A DNA stretch of 37,749 nt from Butyricimonas paravirosa (GTDB lineage Bacteria > Bacteroidota > Bacteroidia > Bacteroidales > Marinifilaceae). The stretch is taken from positions 1-37,749 of the forward strand of contig NZ_CP043840.1 of NCBI RefSeq assembly GCF_032878955.1, written 5' to 3'. Position numbers and translations under genes: made by a program. Of this stretch, positions 16,885 through 24,402 are shown in pieces (within the stretch, counting starts at the first letter, position 1; every line of letters begins with the position of its first letter). A model generated the notes under the pieces. The model was given only the letters and a program-made list of their open reading frames with translations. It was not told the origin of the DNA and searched no databases.

Positions 16885-18040
16885 ATTCATCTTCTTTTTC
16901 TTCTCCAATCATTCCGGGGAGTATTTCTACTTCTTTTAATAATACGGATAAACAATATTCTGCTTTATTTGAAATTTTATTCCAGTTATCTCTAACATAT
17001 TCGCCTAGATAAAGCATCTTAGTTACTACTGCTTTATAGTTGCTTAATGTAATCTGTGGAATAAACTGCTGCAAATGCTCGTCCTTCATTGCAAAGTGCA
17101 AAGAACAAAAATTCGTTATCATCTTCTTTTGTCCTTTTAATAGTTCTTCTTCCTTCTTTGATAATGCAGACTTAATAACTTTGAAATTAAGTTTATAAGG
17201 CTGTGTATCGCCTGAATTACGATAAACTTCTGCCATTTCAAACCAGCAATCAGCCTGTTCAAACAAATCATCGTAAACAGGGCGTATTACACGTTTATAC
17301 AAATCTTTAAATTCGGGGTATTTATCTTCTAATTTTAAGAATTTCCGAAATCTATCCACATAGATAGAAAAACCACCTTTTTCTTTCCATGAGCTAATCA
17401 GCATATACATTCTTATTGTATATCTACTTTGCGCTCTTAAAGCTATCTCTTTTATATAGCGTGTAAAACCTCTATCAACATTAATGAAAACTTTAGCAAC
17501 CTCTCTATCCATTTCTAAAGAAAAACCTCTTGAATAAGGAGTTTTGGGTATATTTGCCTTAGTGAATAAACCAGTAATAGACCAACTATCCTCACCTGTT
17601 ATTGGGTCTTTAACATCAAGCTCTACAGGAATACTGATTAATTTACGAACCATGCTTTTTACTTCCTTGTATTGGTCTGGATTAACGCCCAAATCCCGAT
17701 ATGCGATATCTACTCTTATACGGTCTGAATATTCTTGAAATAAAGATAATTGCTCGCATGGAATAGATGTACCATATTTATCTAGATGCTGAATACTTAA
17801 TTCTATGACATCCTGTAATTTCTCTATAACAGCAATTAAGATTCTAATCTGTACTGTCTTAAAATCACCAGCCATTAATGTAACTACATTAGGTTGTTTC
17901 AGCCATGTGGGATTTTCTGGGAGTTTCACAGGAAGATTTGTACGAGGATGCCCTTTCCTAATTCTAACAATCTCACCGTCTATTTCTTCTTTTTCTTCTT
18001 TCACCGCACGTTTTCGGGCTTTTATTTCTCTATTTACCAT
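16883..18040 (-). CDS. Replication initiator (Rep_3/RepB type)
   Basis: 385 residues. The N-terminus is basic, then a winged-helix initiator core follows from NVVTLMAGDFKTVQIRILIAVIEKLQ at about residues 50-75, with SRYTIRMYMLISSWKEKGGFSI near 205-226 and FRKFLKLEDKYPEFKDLYKRVI after it, the second winged helix typical of Rep_3 initiators. It would bind the iterons that lie just past its 3' end. It is the last gene of a long minus-strand array and overlaps the small membrane-protein gene upstream by seven bases, so it may be translationally coupled. Placing iterons 3' of rep is less common than upstream. Confidence 0.88.
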   Translation of the reverse strand: MVNREIKARKRAVKEEKEEIDGEIVRIRKGHPRTNLPVKLPENPTWLKQPNVVTLMAGDFKTVQIRILIAVIEKLQDVIELSIQHLDKYGTSIPCEQLSLFQEYSDRIRVDIAYRDLGVNPDQYKEVKSMVRKLISIPVELDVKDPITGEDSWSITGLFTKANIPKTPYSRGFSLEMDREVAKVFINVDRGFTRYIKEIALRAQSRYTIRMYMLISSWKEKGGFSIYVDRFRKFLKLEDKYPEFKDLYKRVIRPVYDDLFEQADCWFEMAEVYRNSGDTQPYKLNFKVIKSALSKKEEELLKGQKKMITNFCSLHFAMKDEHLQQFIPQITLSNYKAVVTKMLYLGEYVRDNWNKISNKAEYCLSVLLKEVEILPGMIGEEKEDE

Positions 18041-18192
18041 CGCTTATTATTTTGACTGATTAATACTCCAAAAAAAAGTAGAATAAAGAACACAAACATA
18101 AACTTGGCTATATAAAATAGCCCTATGAAAATCATTCTAAAAATAGCAATGATAATTTCTAATAGATTTCTTATTATGTTCCTCCAGTCCAT
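18034..18192 (-). CDS. Small membrane protein overlapping rep
   Basis: 52 residues. It starts MDWRNIIRNLLEIIIAIF and has one or two hydrophobic spans (about residues 10-27 and 31-46), ending SQNNKRW. The stop lies within the rep start region, giving a seven-base overlap (ATGGTAA), and the start lies ten bases after the preceding gene. The spacing and coupling argue that it is real. A membrane anchor or control peptide for Rep is possible, but no family is recognised. Confidence 0.55.
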   Translation of the reverse strand: MDWRNIIRNLLEIIIAIFRMIFIGLFYIAKFMFVFFILLFFGVLISQNNKRW

Positions 18193-18202
18193 TTTCTTTG
18201 TT

Positions 18203-18415
18203 TTATAATTCCTGTCGCCAAAGCTCCGGCTGCACTATTGTATAACCAGCACTTTGCAAATATACTCTTTTAAATTCATCGGGCAACGTTCCTTCAAGGA
18301 ATTGCTTTTTATGCCTTGATGCAGTTCGGCGGTCATATGGACTATTTTTAGACCAACCTCTTTTAAGAATTAGTTCCTTAAAGCATTCATCTAATGTTTT
18401 TGCTTTATCTATCAT
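18203..18415 (-). CDS. Small basic hypothetical protein
   Basis: 70 residues, basic, mostly helical. The pattern DECFKELILKRGWSKNSPYD with RTASRHKKQFLEG is reminiscent of a small DNA-binding or adaptor fold, but no helix-turn-helix can be assigned firmly. It overlaps the upstream gene by 11 bases, which supports translation in the same operon as rep. The function is unknown. Confidence 0.55.
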   Translation of the reverse strand: MIDKAKTLDECFKELILKRGWSKNSPYDRRTASRHKKQFLEGTLPDEFKRVYLQSAGYTIVQPELWRQEL

Positions 18416-18887
18416 AATCTTTTCGTAAAGAAATTATAGGGTTTTTCATCCCTTTATACGTTTCACAAGGATTTCCTAACAGTTCGCACATAACAAAATG
18501 TACAATTTTTCCTTCATCCAATGATAAATTCGATTTATTTGCTAATTCTACAACTAATGTATATTGATAACTATAGTTCTCAACAACAATTTCTTTTTCA
18601 TTGGAAACTTCATTGTAAATCTTTCTATACTTATGCCATAAAGACGTATTAAAAAGCTCTACCGTAAGAAAATTGTTTACCTGCTCTGTTGTATAGTCTT
18701 CTGGCAAACGTTTCCCTGTAAGTCTATAAACAGCCTCCATTTTTGCTTTTTTTCCTACAAACTTTTTTTTCCCAATCATCTGACAAGAAGGAAGTTCATC
18801 CCTAGATATAAAAGGCTTCAAATCTGACACCCTACGATATACCTTATATTCAATAAACATTCTATCTATATTTTGATTATATGACAT
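18405..18887 (-). CDS. Hypothetical protein
   Basis: 160 residues, soluble, basic at the N-terminus (GKKKFVGKKAKMEAVYRLTGK) and helical later (VVELANKSNLSLDEGKIVHFVMCELLG). It is the largest of the small-gene array after rep. No motif is recognised; it contains four scattered cysteines but no zinc-ribbon spacing. It overlaps the following gene by 11 bases, so both are probably translated together. Confidence 0.6.
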   Translation of the reverse strand: MSYNQNIDRMFIEYKVYRRVSDLKPFISRDELPSCQMIGKKKFVGKKAKMEAVYRLTGKRLPEDYTTEQVNNFLTVELFNTSLWHKYRKIYNEVSNEKEIVVENYSYQYTLVVELANKSNLSLDEGKIVHFVMCELLGNPCETYKGMKNPIISLRKDYDR

Positions 18888-18920
18888 CTATTCCCTTTCA
18901 CACTATTCGAAAAATTATGG

Positions 18921-19238
18921 TCATTTATCCCAATCATAATTATCGTAATCTATTTCCTTTCCTGTAGCATGGCATTCAGCCACATAATCAGCCCATTTTT
19001 TTCGCTTCGTCACATCAAAAGGCATACGTAGAAACTCATCCTTCCAAGGCTGTATAAAGTAACCAAAATCGTGTTTGTTCGTTACATACTGAACAGCATC
19101 TCTAATGGCGTTATACTCATATCCTTCTTTCAACAATGGTTCGTCACCCAGTTTAGAGTATATGTTTGCCACTTCCCGAAGCATCTTTGCAAATTCTTTG
19201 TATGTGGCAAAATTCTTTTCTTTTTTATCCATAATCAT
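18921..19238 (-). CDS. Hypothetical protein
   Basis: 105 residues if the first ATG at 19238 is used; the ATG at 19232 (MDKKEKN) is equally plausible. The sequence is charged and soluble, with EFAKMLREVANIYSKLGD near the start and an acidic end (EIDYDNYDWDK). Such small acidic proteins are common in leading-region operons, and DNA-mimic antirestriction is one possibility, but the charge here is mixed rather than strongly negative. Unrecognised. Confidence 0.55.
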   Translation of the reverse strand: MIMDKKEKNFATYKEFAKMLREVANIYSKLGDEPLLKEGYEYNAIRDAVQYVTNKHDFGYFIQPWKDEFLRMPFDVTKRKKWADYVAECHATGKEIDYDNYDWDK

Positions 19239-19256
19239 TCTTTTTTGTTTTGAGTA

Positions 19257-19475
19257 TTAATTTTTTTCGATGAAAGTATTGGTTGTATTCAACACCCCGG
19301 CTGAATCTCGACTTTTGCCATCTCTTATGAAGATTCCTTCTTCTTTCAACCGTTCATAATCAAATTCATTCATCATGATAATGACAATATTTTCATTTGT
19401 ATATAGCTTACACTTCATAAATTGAGTACCTTCTATTTTTCCAATTACGTCTATTTGGATTGTTCTTTCATTCAT
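19257..19475 (-). CDS. Hypothetical protein
   Basis: 72 residues. The first half is strand-rich (RTIQIDVIGKIEGTQFMKCKLYTN), followed by a short helix and a polar tail. It shares direction and close spacing with its neighbours, 18 bases from the next gene. No signal peptide, membrane span or known motif is visible. Function unknown. Confidence 0.5.
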   Translation of the reverse strand: MNERTIQIDVIGKIEGTQFMKCKLYTNENIVIIMMNEFDYERLKEEGIFIRDGKSRDSAGVLNTTNTFIEKN

Positions 19476-19505
19476 AATTCGTTTATTTATATATCGATTT
19501 GAGGA

Positions 19506-19712
19506 TTATTCTTGTTTTTTTACTTCATATCCCTTTTCTCTGAGATACGCTGCTATATACTCATCATCTCCGACATCATTAAGGACATCGAAAAGATAAC
19601 CTTTTACATAACTGGCTACTGCAACCGCATTTGCATACTCGATGTTCTGCGAAATGAATCTCACTTTCTCTGTTCTTCCTAAGCCTCTGAAGGCTTCTTC
19701 AATTTTGCTCAT
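19506..19712 (-). CDS. Hypothetical protein
   Basis: 68 residues, helical, beginning MSKIEEAFRGLGRTEKVRFI and with the acidic block DVLNDVGDDEYIAAYLREKGYEV. The block AVAVASYVKGYLFDVL is moderately hydrophobic, not a clear span. It is in the small-gene array with about 12 bases to the gene before it. Unrecognised. Confidence 0.5.
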   Translation of the reverse strand: MSKIEEAFRGLGRTEKVRFISQNIEYANAVAVASYVKGYLFDVLNDVGDDEYIAAYLREKGYEVKKQE

Positions 19713-19724
19713 ATTTATACTGTT

Positions 19725-19916
19725 TTACGCTAATTCTGTTTCAATAAACTTCATCATCTGATTGTGAAAAGAACCACTCCTTTTTTGCGCAGCCTTACAA
19801 TCATCAATGGAAAGATTCGATTCCTTAATTATCCCTATTGCGATTGCTGGCATATCTCTGACTACTACAATATGCTGAACAGCAAACCAAATACCATCAA
19901 TAAATTCATTATTCAT
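19725..19916 (-). CDS. Hypothetical protein
   Basis: 63 residues, start MNNEFIDGIWFAVQHIVVVR. Part of it (IAIGIIKESNLSIDDCKAAQKRSG) has the look of a small helical domain. It keeps the spacing of the array (12 bases to the next gene). No known family is recognised. Confidence 0.5.
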   Translation of the reverse strand: MNNEFIDGIWFAVQHIVVVRDMPAIAIGIIKESNLSIDDCKAAQKRSGSFHNQMMKFIETELA

Positions 19917-19932
19917 ATCTTCATTTTATTGG

Positions 19933-20073
19933 TTAAAACTCATATTCACTTTCATTGAAATTTTCGATTGAATAAATTAAACCACCGAAGTCACCTGCTG
20001 AGAAGCCTCCAGTAATATTACTTCGATGTGTTCCCTTATACTTACCAAAGGTTAATGTTCTTTCTTGATTCAT
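19933..20073 (-). CDS. Very small hypothetical protein
   Basis: 46 residues from the ATG at 20073 to TAA at 19933. It begins MNQERTLTFGKYKGTHRS and ends in an acidic tail NFNESEYEF. The FGKYKG block recalls a motif of small DUF3820-type and exonuclease-associated proteins, but one motif is weak proof. Without it there would be a 240-bp hole in an otherwise tightly packed array, which supports a real gene. Confidence 0.5.
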   Translation of the reverse strand: MNQERTLTFGKYKGTHRSNITGGFSAGDFGGLIYSIENFNESEYEF

Positions 20074-20158
20074 TACTATTCTGTTATGCGTTATTTGGTA
20101 TGATAATCCCATTTTATCTTGACTTATATATCTGGAAAAGAGACCTGTGAACTAAAGA

Positions 20159-20548
20159 CTACTCTTTCTTTTCCTTACGCCTCGATTTGAGAAATTCTTT
20201 AGCCGCTTCTTTGTCCTCATGTACTTCATCTGATACATAATATATTATAGCCTTTGAATTGTGAGGATTGTTTTTCCACTTTCTTCCTATTGCATCCGGA
20301 TTTACAACATATCCTTCTTTTGCCCATTGCAGGGCTGTTAGGCTCTTTTGGTTCATTCTCTTATACCAAAGAACCTTACGATGCATTTTTGTCCGGGGAG
20401 TAATTACTCCGTCTGCACATACCAGTCCTTCACAGTTGTAACCGGGGCTTTCCAGAAATTCAATTTCTTTTTGAATTTCTTTTATGCTCATTTTCTCGAT
20501 GCGTTCCATGTATTGTGCAATCGTTTCATCTGTCATATCCGCTGCCAT
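20159..20548 (-). CDS. Hypothetical protein
   Basis: 129 residues. The N-terminal helix IEKMSIKEIQKEIEFLESPG is followed by a beta-type section with CEGLVCADGVITPRTKMHRKVLWYK, and the C-terminus is basic (EFLKSRRKEKKE). The TALQWAKEGYVVNP segment might be a small helix-turn-helix. No family is recognised. It is in the small-gene array upstream of rep and probably transcribed from the shared promoter cassette at 21277. Confidence 0.55.
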   Translation of the reverse strand: MAADMTDETIAQYMERIEKMSIKEIQKEIEFLESPGYNCEGLVCADGVITPRTKMHRKVLWYKRMNQKSLTALQWAKEGYVVNPDAIGRKWKNNPHNSKAIIYYVSDEVHEDKEAAKEFLKSRRKEKKE

Positions 20549-20619
20549 ATTTCATGAATTTATGTATTAAAATAAGGCTATTAACTAGTTTAATAGCCCA
20601 TTTTTGATTTCAAATACTA

Positions 20620-20835
20620 TCAAACGTATTTATCCAATTCTTTTTCTAGCTTTTCCCTATCAATCTCTGGAAATAGTTCAAGAACAAGACTTAGCGAATC
20701 GCAATAATTGTTTGCATAGTTTTCTGTATCCATCAATCGTAACACCATTGAACAAAAAATACTCTTTTCCTGCTTAAAAGTACGATTTAACACAGAACTA
20801 GATAATCTGAAAATTTTCTTCTCTACTCCAATCAT
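20620..20835 (-). CDS. Hypothetical protein
   Basis: 71 residues. It has a basic N-terminal part (KKIFRLSSSVLNRTFKQEKS) and an acidic helix at the end (LFPEIDREKLEKELDKYV). It is soluble. It lies 34 bases after the ribbon-helix-helix-type gene. Not recognised. Confidence 0.5.
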   Translation of the reverse strand: MIGVEKKIFRLSSSVLNRTFKQEKSIFCSMVLRLMDTENYANNYCDSLSLVLELFPEIDREKLEKELDKYV

Positions 20836-20869
20836 AAATTAATCCTTTCACATTTCTAATAATTGACTA

Positions 20870-21121
20870 TCAATCTGTAGTTTTCTTCAATGCTTCAAAA
20901 GAAGACAAGTAATCATCAACAGCTTTATTTAACGCTGCATATTTATCTTTCCACGTCCTTATTTGCCGTTGTGTTTCAATATACCTATCATTCAAAGTTG
21001 CATAATTCTGAATAGCAAATCTAATAGCTTTAGCATCTGTTTTTTCACCAGATAATTTTTTTAGATTTTCTAACTCTGCGCAGGCTGCATCGTCTAAGCG
21101 TAATGTAAACTCTTTTTTCAT
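20870..21121 (-). CDS. Ribbon-helix-helix-type small protein
   Basis: 83 residues. The first 45 residues fit a ribbon-helix-helix DNA-binding domain: strand KKEFTLRLDDA, helix ACAELENLKKLSG, then KTDAKAIRFAIQNYA as the second helix. The rest is a coiled-coil-like helix (TQRQIRTWKDKYAALNKAVDDYL). Such proteins act as repressors or relaxosome factors. Its ATG overlaps the stop of a 27-codon ORF by four bases, so translation may be coupled to that leader ORF. As the second gene after the cassette promoter, it is a candidate autoregulator of the array and of the other two copies. Confidence 0.65.
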   Translation of the reverse strand: MKKEFTLRLDDAACAELENLKKLSGEKTDAKAIRFAIQNYATLNDRYIETQRQIRTWKDKYAALNKAVDDYLSSFEALKKTTD

Positions 21122-21201
21122 AAAAAAATGATTAATGAATTAATACTGAAAAATAGCACTAACAGTTGGCTACGAAATGGATTTAAGAAGCAATGTTTCA
21201 T
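21118..21201 (-). CDS. 27-codon hydrophobic ORF at the cassette start codon
   Basis: The ORF begins with the ATG at 21201, which is the exact end of promoter-leader cassette A, and reads 27 residues rich in F, L and I (MKHCFLNPFRSQLLVLF...). Its TGA overlaps the next ATG (TTATGA), a standard translational-coupling arrangement. It may be a small membrane peptide, a leader peptide, or simply the frame created when the cassette was placed here. No homologue is known to me. Confidence 0.4.
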   Translation of the reverse strand: MKHCFLNPFRSQLLVLFFSINSLIIFL

Positions 21202-21368
21202 GATTTTGTTTGCTGTTCTTTATACTGGCAGCCAAACCAGCTTTAAAGGTTTGTTTATCTCTTTATTTTCAATACTCAAAGATAGTGATTTTCTATAAAT
21301 GTCGCAAATAATAGGACAATTATTTTTGTTAAAAATGGTTTTAGGTTTATAGACTGCCGAGGTTTTAT
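21202..21368 (-). promoter_or_regulatory. Promoter-leader cassette A
   Basis: Minus strand -33 TTTG (21305-21308), 20-bp spacer, -7 TATCTTTG (21277-21284). The predicted start is near 21270, giving a 69-nt leader ending at the ATG at 21201. The leader contains CTGG...CCAG and GCTG...CAGC pairings that could exclude one another. It is nearly identical to cassettes B (23240) and C (36043). It drives the array of small genes that ends in rep. Repeat R4 abuts it upstream. Confidence 0.8.
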
Positions 21369-21369
21369 T

Positions 21370-21940
21370 TTTCCCTAAAGTTTTTGGTATCATAATAATG
21401 TTCTCTTATCGTCCATGCCGGGCAGAACCCGGAAAAGTACGGTATCAAATACCTTCCCGGTTTCTCTCCAGTGCAGGCAGAAAAGGTATCAATTAGATGC
21501 AATCCTTTTACCGATGGGCGGTAGTTCCTGAATGGTGTCGGTGTCTTTTCTTTTATGATGCAGCCGTTTTCCTGTATTCAAGTATAGAGAGAAACGACAC
21601 AAGGAACTTTAGGGAAAAGAAGATTTTTCGTGTGGCTCTTTCTGGAACTCTGGAAGTGAAGCGTGTTAATCATATATTATATATTATTTGTTTATATATT
21701 ATATATTCACATATTATTTATATATATAATATTGTATTTTGTTCCTGTTCTTTTTCCCTAATGTTTTATGGTATCAATTTTTTGCGTCCGGCTTCCGGCT
21801 GCTTTTTGTATTTGGTATCAAAAGGTCGTTCTGCAGGGTGTGCCAGGAATGATAATTCGGTATCATTTCATCATGCCATGTTTACCCATCAGTGCCGGAA
21901 CTCCGAAAAGTACGGTATCAATTTCTTTCCCTATAGTTCT
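21370..21940 (-). repeat. Phased heptamer repeat R4 (complete alpha-beta-gamma)
   Basis: GGTATCA at 21386, 21441, 21485 (55, 44), the variant GGTGTC at 21534/21540 (55), an AT-rich beta segment about 21675-21735, then GGTATCA at 21770, 21814, 21859, 21914 (44, 45, 55). Borders: TTTTTCCCTAAAGTT near 21370, AACTTTAGGGAAAAG near 21605, TTTTTCCCTAATGTT near 21752 and TTTCCCTATAG near 21926. With R5 it is the most complete copy. Open frames inside are products of the repeat and not genes. Confidence 0.92.
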
Positions 21941-21958
21941 TATTGGGTTAGACAACAA

Positions 21959-22078
21959 GACGCATTAAAATGTATTCTCAAAGTGAGAATGTATTTTAAT
22001 TTGCGTCATGTTTCCGCTTCTGCAATGCTTACTAAAGTGGAGTTACCTAAAAGGTAGTGGAACTTTACTAAGGATTGC
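21959..22078. repeat. Two large inverted repeats downstream of ardC
   Basis: First, 21959-21980 (GACGCATTAAAATGTATTCT...) pairs with 21984-22007 around the loop AAG, a nearly perfect stem of about 22 bp. Second, GCAATGCTTACTAAAGT... at 22022-22048 pairs imperfectly (about 20 of 27) with 22052-22078 around AAA. They lie between R4 and the ardC terminator; 22079-22190 holds the 22-bp block shared with 23561 (22096-22117) and no gene. Confidence 0.75.
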
Positions 22079-22190
22079 AGAAGGGATAAAGAAACATACC
22101 TTAGAAGGGTGGGTGGGTTTACCGATAGCAAAACTATTGGAGCGTAACAAAGTGAAGCGATTAAGCCTTTTTGGTTCTTTTTTGGCGTTT

Positions 22191-22220
22191 GAAAAAAGAA
22201 CTCCCCCCAATGAGGGGGGA
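22191..22220 (-). terminator. Terminator of the ardC transcript
   Basis: On the minus strand TCCCCCC, loop TCATT and GGGGGGA form the stem (plus 22202-22220), followed by GTTCTTTTTTC. It lies nine bases after the ardC stop. Confidence 0.85.
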
Positions 22221-22228
22221 AGGAACCT

Positions 22229-23239
22229 TTAAGCAACCTTTGTATTTTTCTCTTCTTCAACTTCTTCCACATCTAGCCTTATATTTAGATGCTGGGCTAT
22301 GAATTTACTACCTTTAATAGCATCTGCCAATACAGTAAATAAAAATTTAGGTTCTTCTTTTATTGCTTTGCACCATGATTTTAAATAAGCCGCATTTTCT
22401 TCTCTGACGGTTACAGAAATACCCAAATATACACCAGACAAAGCCGATATTAATTCTGCTACAAGTTCTTCACGCCCATAATTGAATTTATCATTTTCAT
22501 AAAATCCTTTTCGATTTAGTCTATTTTTAACACCTGTACTATGTCCCATTTCATGTAATTCTGTACCATAAAAACTTTCTCCGTCCTTAAATTGGCTCTT
22601 TAAAGGTAAAGTAATGCTATCATTTGATATTGAATAAAACGCACTATCACTAGAAACCGTTTGAATAGGACATACCCAATTTTGATTCTTATTCATTTCA
22701 TCAAGTATTGGATTTACATACATTTCTTTCTCTTCTTGTGGCTGTTCCTCTCCTGAAAATTTAGCCTTTAATATATCCCATCTATTGGGATATTTTTCCG
22801 CAAAGTTTGTTTGGTCTAAATTAAAAACTTGGAAATATTTTGTATAAGCTGCTAAACGGTATTCTTTTTGTTCTTCTTCTGATAATTTGTTATATTCATC
22901 ATATGAAATTTTTTCATTTGTCTGACGATGATAAGCACAAAATAATGTATAATAAACAGGAAAAGCAACAGCACCTTTTAGAACATTAATACCTTCGTTT
23001 CGTGCTTGATTGAATGTCAAAAAAACAGGAGTTTGATAATTATATTTTTCACACAAAAAATAAAGTAAAAAAGCGTTTCCACCACTATAAGTACGACCTG
23101 TTAAATTTTGTGGTAAAAAGTTCTGTTTAGAGTTGACTTTAGAGAACCAAGGTTTTTGCCAATTCATAGACAAGCTTTCAATTTTTTCAACCATAAGGTT
23201 TACAAACTTCTCTGCATTTTTATCAAAAGTAGATTTCAT
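22229..23239 (-). CDS. ArdC-like antirestriction protein
   Basis: 336 residues. The N-terminal region (about 1-110) fits the ArdC single-strand DNA-binding domain, with MNWQKPWFSK and NLTGRTYSGGNAFLLYFL. The C-terminal half is a zincin-like metallopeptidase domain with HEMGH at 229-233 and a downstream acidic block REELVAELISALSG at 256-269 supplying the likely third ligand. ArdC proteins shield incoming plasmid DNA from host restriction. It has its own copy of the promoter-leader cassette (B), with the leader ending one base before the ATG, and a GC-rich terminator. Early expression in the recipient is expected. Confidence 0.88.
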   Translation of the reverse strand: MKSTFDKNAEKFVNLMVEKIESLSMNWQKPWFSKVNSKQNFLPQNLTGRTYSGGNAFLLYFLCEKYNYQTPVFLTFNQARNEGINVLKGAVAFPVYYTLFCAYHRQTNEKISYDEYNKLSEEEQKEYRLAAYTKYFQVFNLDQTNFAEKYPNRWDILKAKFSGEEQPQEEKEMYVNPILDEMNKNQNWVCPIQTVSSDSAFYSISNDSITLPLKSQFKDGESFYGTELHEMGHSTGVKNRLNRKGFYENDKFNYGREELVAELISALSGVYLGISVTVREENAAYLKSWCKAIKEEPKFLFTVLADAIKGSKFIAQHLNIRLDVEEVEEEKNTKVA

Positions 23240-23408
23240 AATTTTGTTTGCTGTTCTTTATACTGGCAGCCAAACCAGCTTTAAAAGTTTATTTATCTCT
23301 TTATTTTCAATACTCAAAGATAGTAATTTTCTATAAATGTCGCAAATAATAAGACAATTATTTTTGTTAAAAATAGTTTATAATCGGCTGATTTTTAACG
23401 TATTATCT
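23240..23408 (-). promoter_or_regulatory. Promoter-leader cassette B
   Basis: Same layout as cassettes A and C: -33 TTTG (23343-23346), 20-bp spacer, -7 TATCTTTG (23315-23322), predicted 69-nt leader, ATG of ardC at 23239. A solitary border motif TTTTCCCTAAAGTT lies upstream at about 23409, but no heptamers follow. It differs from A and C at a few leader positions and more strongly upstream of -50. Confidence 0.8.
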
Positions 23409-23445
23409 TTTCCCTAAAGTTTTATATATTTTGGGTGAGAGATAA

Positions 23446-23582
23446 GGTTTTATAAACGGAATATTCCCTTTAGGGAACATGAAGTCTATAAAACCGAATA
23501 TCCAATGCCTTGCTTTTGTAGGTGCTTCATAGAAGCGGTGAAAAAAGCAAAGCATTGGATATACCTTAGAAGGGTGGGTGGG
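23446..23582. repeat. Nested palindromes upstream of the ardC promoter
   Basis: GGTTTTATA (23446) pairs with TATAAAACC (23487-23495) around the perfect palindrome GGAATATTCC and the stem TTCCCT/AGGGAA. Then ATATCCAATGCCTTGCTTTT (23498-23517) pairs 19 of 20 with 23543-23562, with an inner GCTTC/GAAGC hairpin. A 22-bp block beginning ATACCTTAGAAGGGTG at 23561 is identical to 22096-22117. This fills most of the 425-bp gap between ardC and the recombinase; 23583-23663 has two TTGCAGCG-type direct repeats. No gene is seen. Confidence 0.75.
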
Positions 23583-23663
23583 AAAATGCGTTAGGGATTG
23601 CAGCGGAAAGCCCACAGCGTAGCGAGGACTTGCAGCGAAAAGCCCGACCTGAAAGGTAACGCC

Positions 23664-24257
23664 CTATTTATTTCTTCTATTCATCAATCTTACTTTTTCA
23701 TAACGTAAATACCTATACAAAGTAGCCTTACTTCCAATGTGTAAAATTCTACATATTTCATCTATAGAATAATCCCGATTTTCATATAAACGCTTTGCTG
23801 CTATAGCTTTTCTCTTTGCATCTTCCGATAACCCTATAGGTCGTCCCGTAAGTTTCCCTCGTTCTTTTGCAGCTTGTAATCCAGCCCTAGTTCGTTCTAC
23901 TATTATTTCACGTTCATATTCAGCCAATGAAGCAAAAATTCCAAATTGACATCTTCCTAAAGCACTATTAGTATCAATACCATCAACTATGCTTTTGAAT
24001 GCAATTTTTCTTTTCTGCAAACAATCAACTATATAAACTAAATCTTTCAAAGAACGTCCTAATCTATCTAGCTTCCAGATAACAAAAGTATCACCTTCTC
24101 GCAAATATGCAAGGGCTTTATCTAATTCGGGTCTATCCTTTACTCCTGATACTTTTTCCTCAAATATAAGTTTGCATCCGGCTTCTTTTAAAGCATCTAG
24201 CTGCAAATCTAAATTCTGTTCCCTCGTTGAAACACGAGCGTAGCCTATTATCTCCAT
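23664..24257 (-). CDS. Serine recombinase (resolvase/invertase)
   Basis: 197 residues from the ATG at 24257; a TTG at 24272 is less likely. The catalytic domain has YARVSTREQ with the nucleophile Ser10, then FVIWKLDRLGRSLKDL near 65-80 and EREIIVERTRAGL near 120-133. The C-terminal 50 residues form a Hin-type helix-turn-helix with YSIDEICRILHIGSKATLYRYL. This is the TnpR/Hin size class. It may resolve plasmid multimers or act on inverted sites. Palindromes at 23446-23562 just downstream, or the phased repeats, are possible targets; neither is proven. Confidence 0.93.
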   Translation of the reverse strand: MEIIGYARVSTREQNLDLQLDALKEAGCKLIFEEKVSGVKDRPELDKALAYLREGDTFVIWKLDRLGRSLKDLVYIVDCLQKRKIAFKSIVDGIDTNSALGRCQFGIFASLAEYEREIIVERTRAGLQAAKERGKLTGRPIGLSEDAKRKAIAAKRLYENRDYSIDEICRILHIGSKATLYRYLRYEKVRLMNRRNK

Positions 24258-24353
24258 TTTATTTAAATCCAAGTTTCATAAATTCAACTATTCGCGAAAC
24301 TATTTTAAACTAGGGCTTTCCCCCCTGTTATTACCTCTAGTACTATTATAAAT

Positions 24354-24361
24354 CAAAAGTA
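24354..24361 (-). promoter_or_regulatory. Probable recombinase promoter -7 box
   Basis: The minus strand reads TACTTTTG, fitting TAnnTTTG, 96 bases before the recombinase ATG. The intervening leader contains the palindrome TTCGCGAA flanked by two AACTATT copies near 24287-24305, possible operator or recombinase sites. No clear plus-strand promoter for the tra operon could be found in 24258-24402. Confidence 0.4.
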
Positions 24362-24402
24362 CAGAAAAAGGGTCGATTAATGAAACTTTTAAATTTAAGA
24401 AT

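Noticed and set aside
21370..21940. Insertion sequence with transposase
   Set aside because: No transposase gene lies in or near any repeat copy and no target duplication could be seen; the borders are inverted, so a non-autonomous element remains possible.
21497..22057. 186-codon open frame across R4
   Set aside because: It runs through the repeat and then an inverted repeat. The frame in R3 ends differently, so reading is not conserved between copies.
23403..23615. 70-codon minus-strand open frame between ardC and the recombinase
   Set aside because: The segment is made of nested palindromes and direct repeats, and the translation shows the same symmetry instead of a protein pattern.
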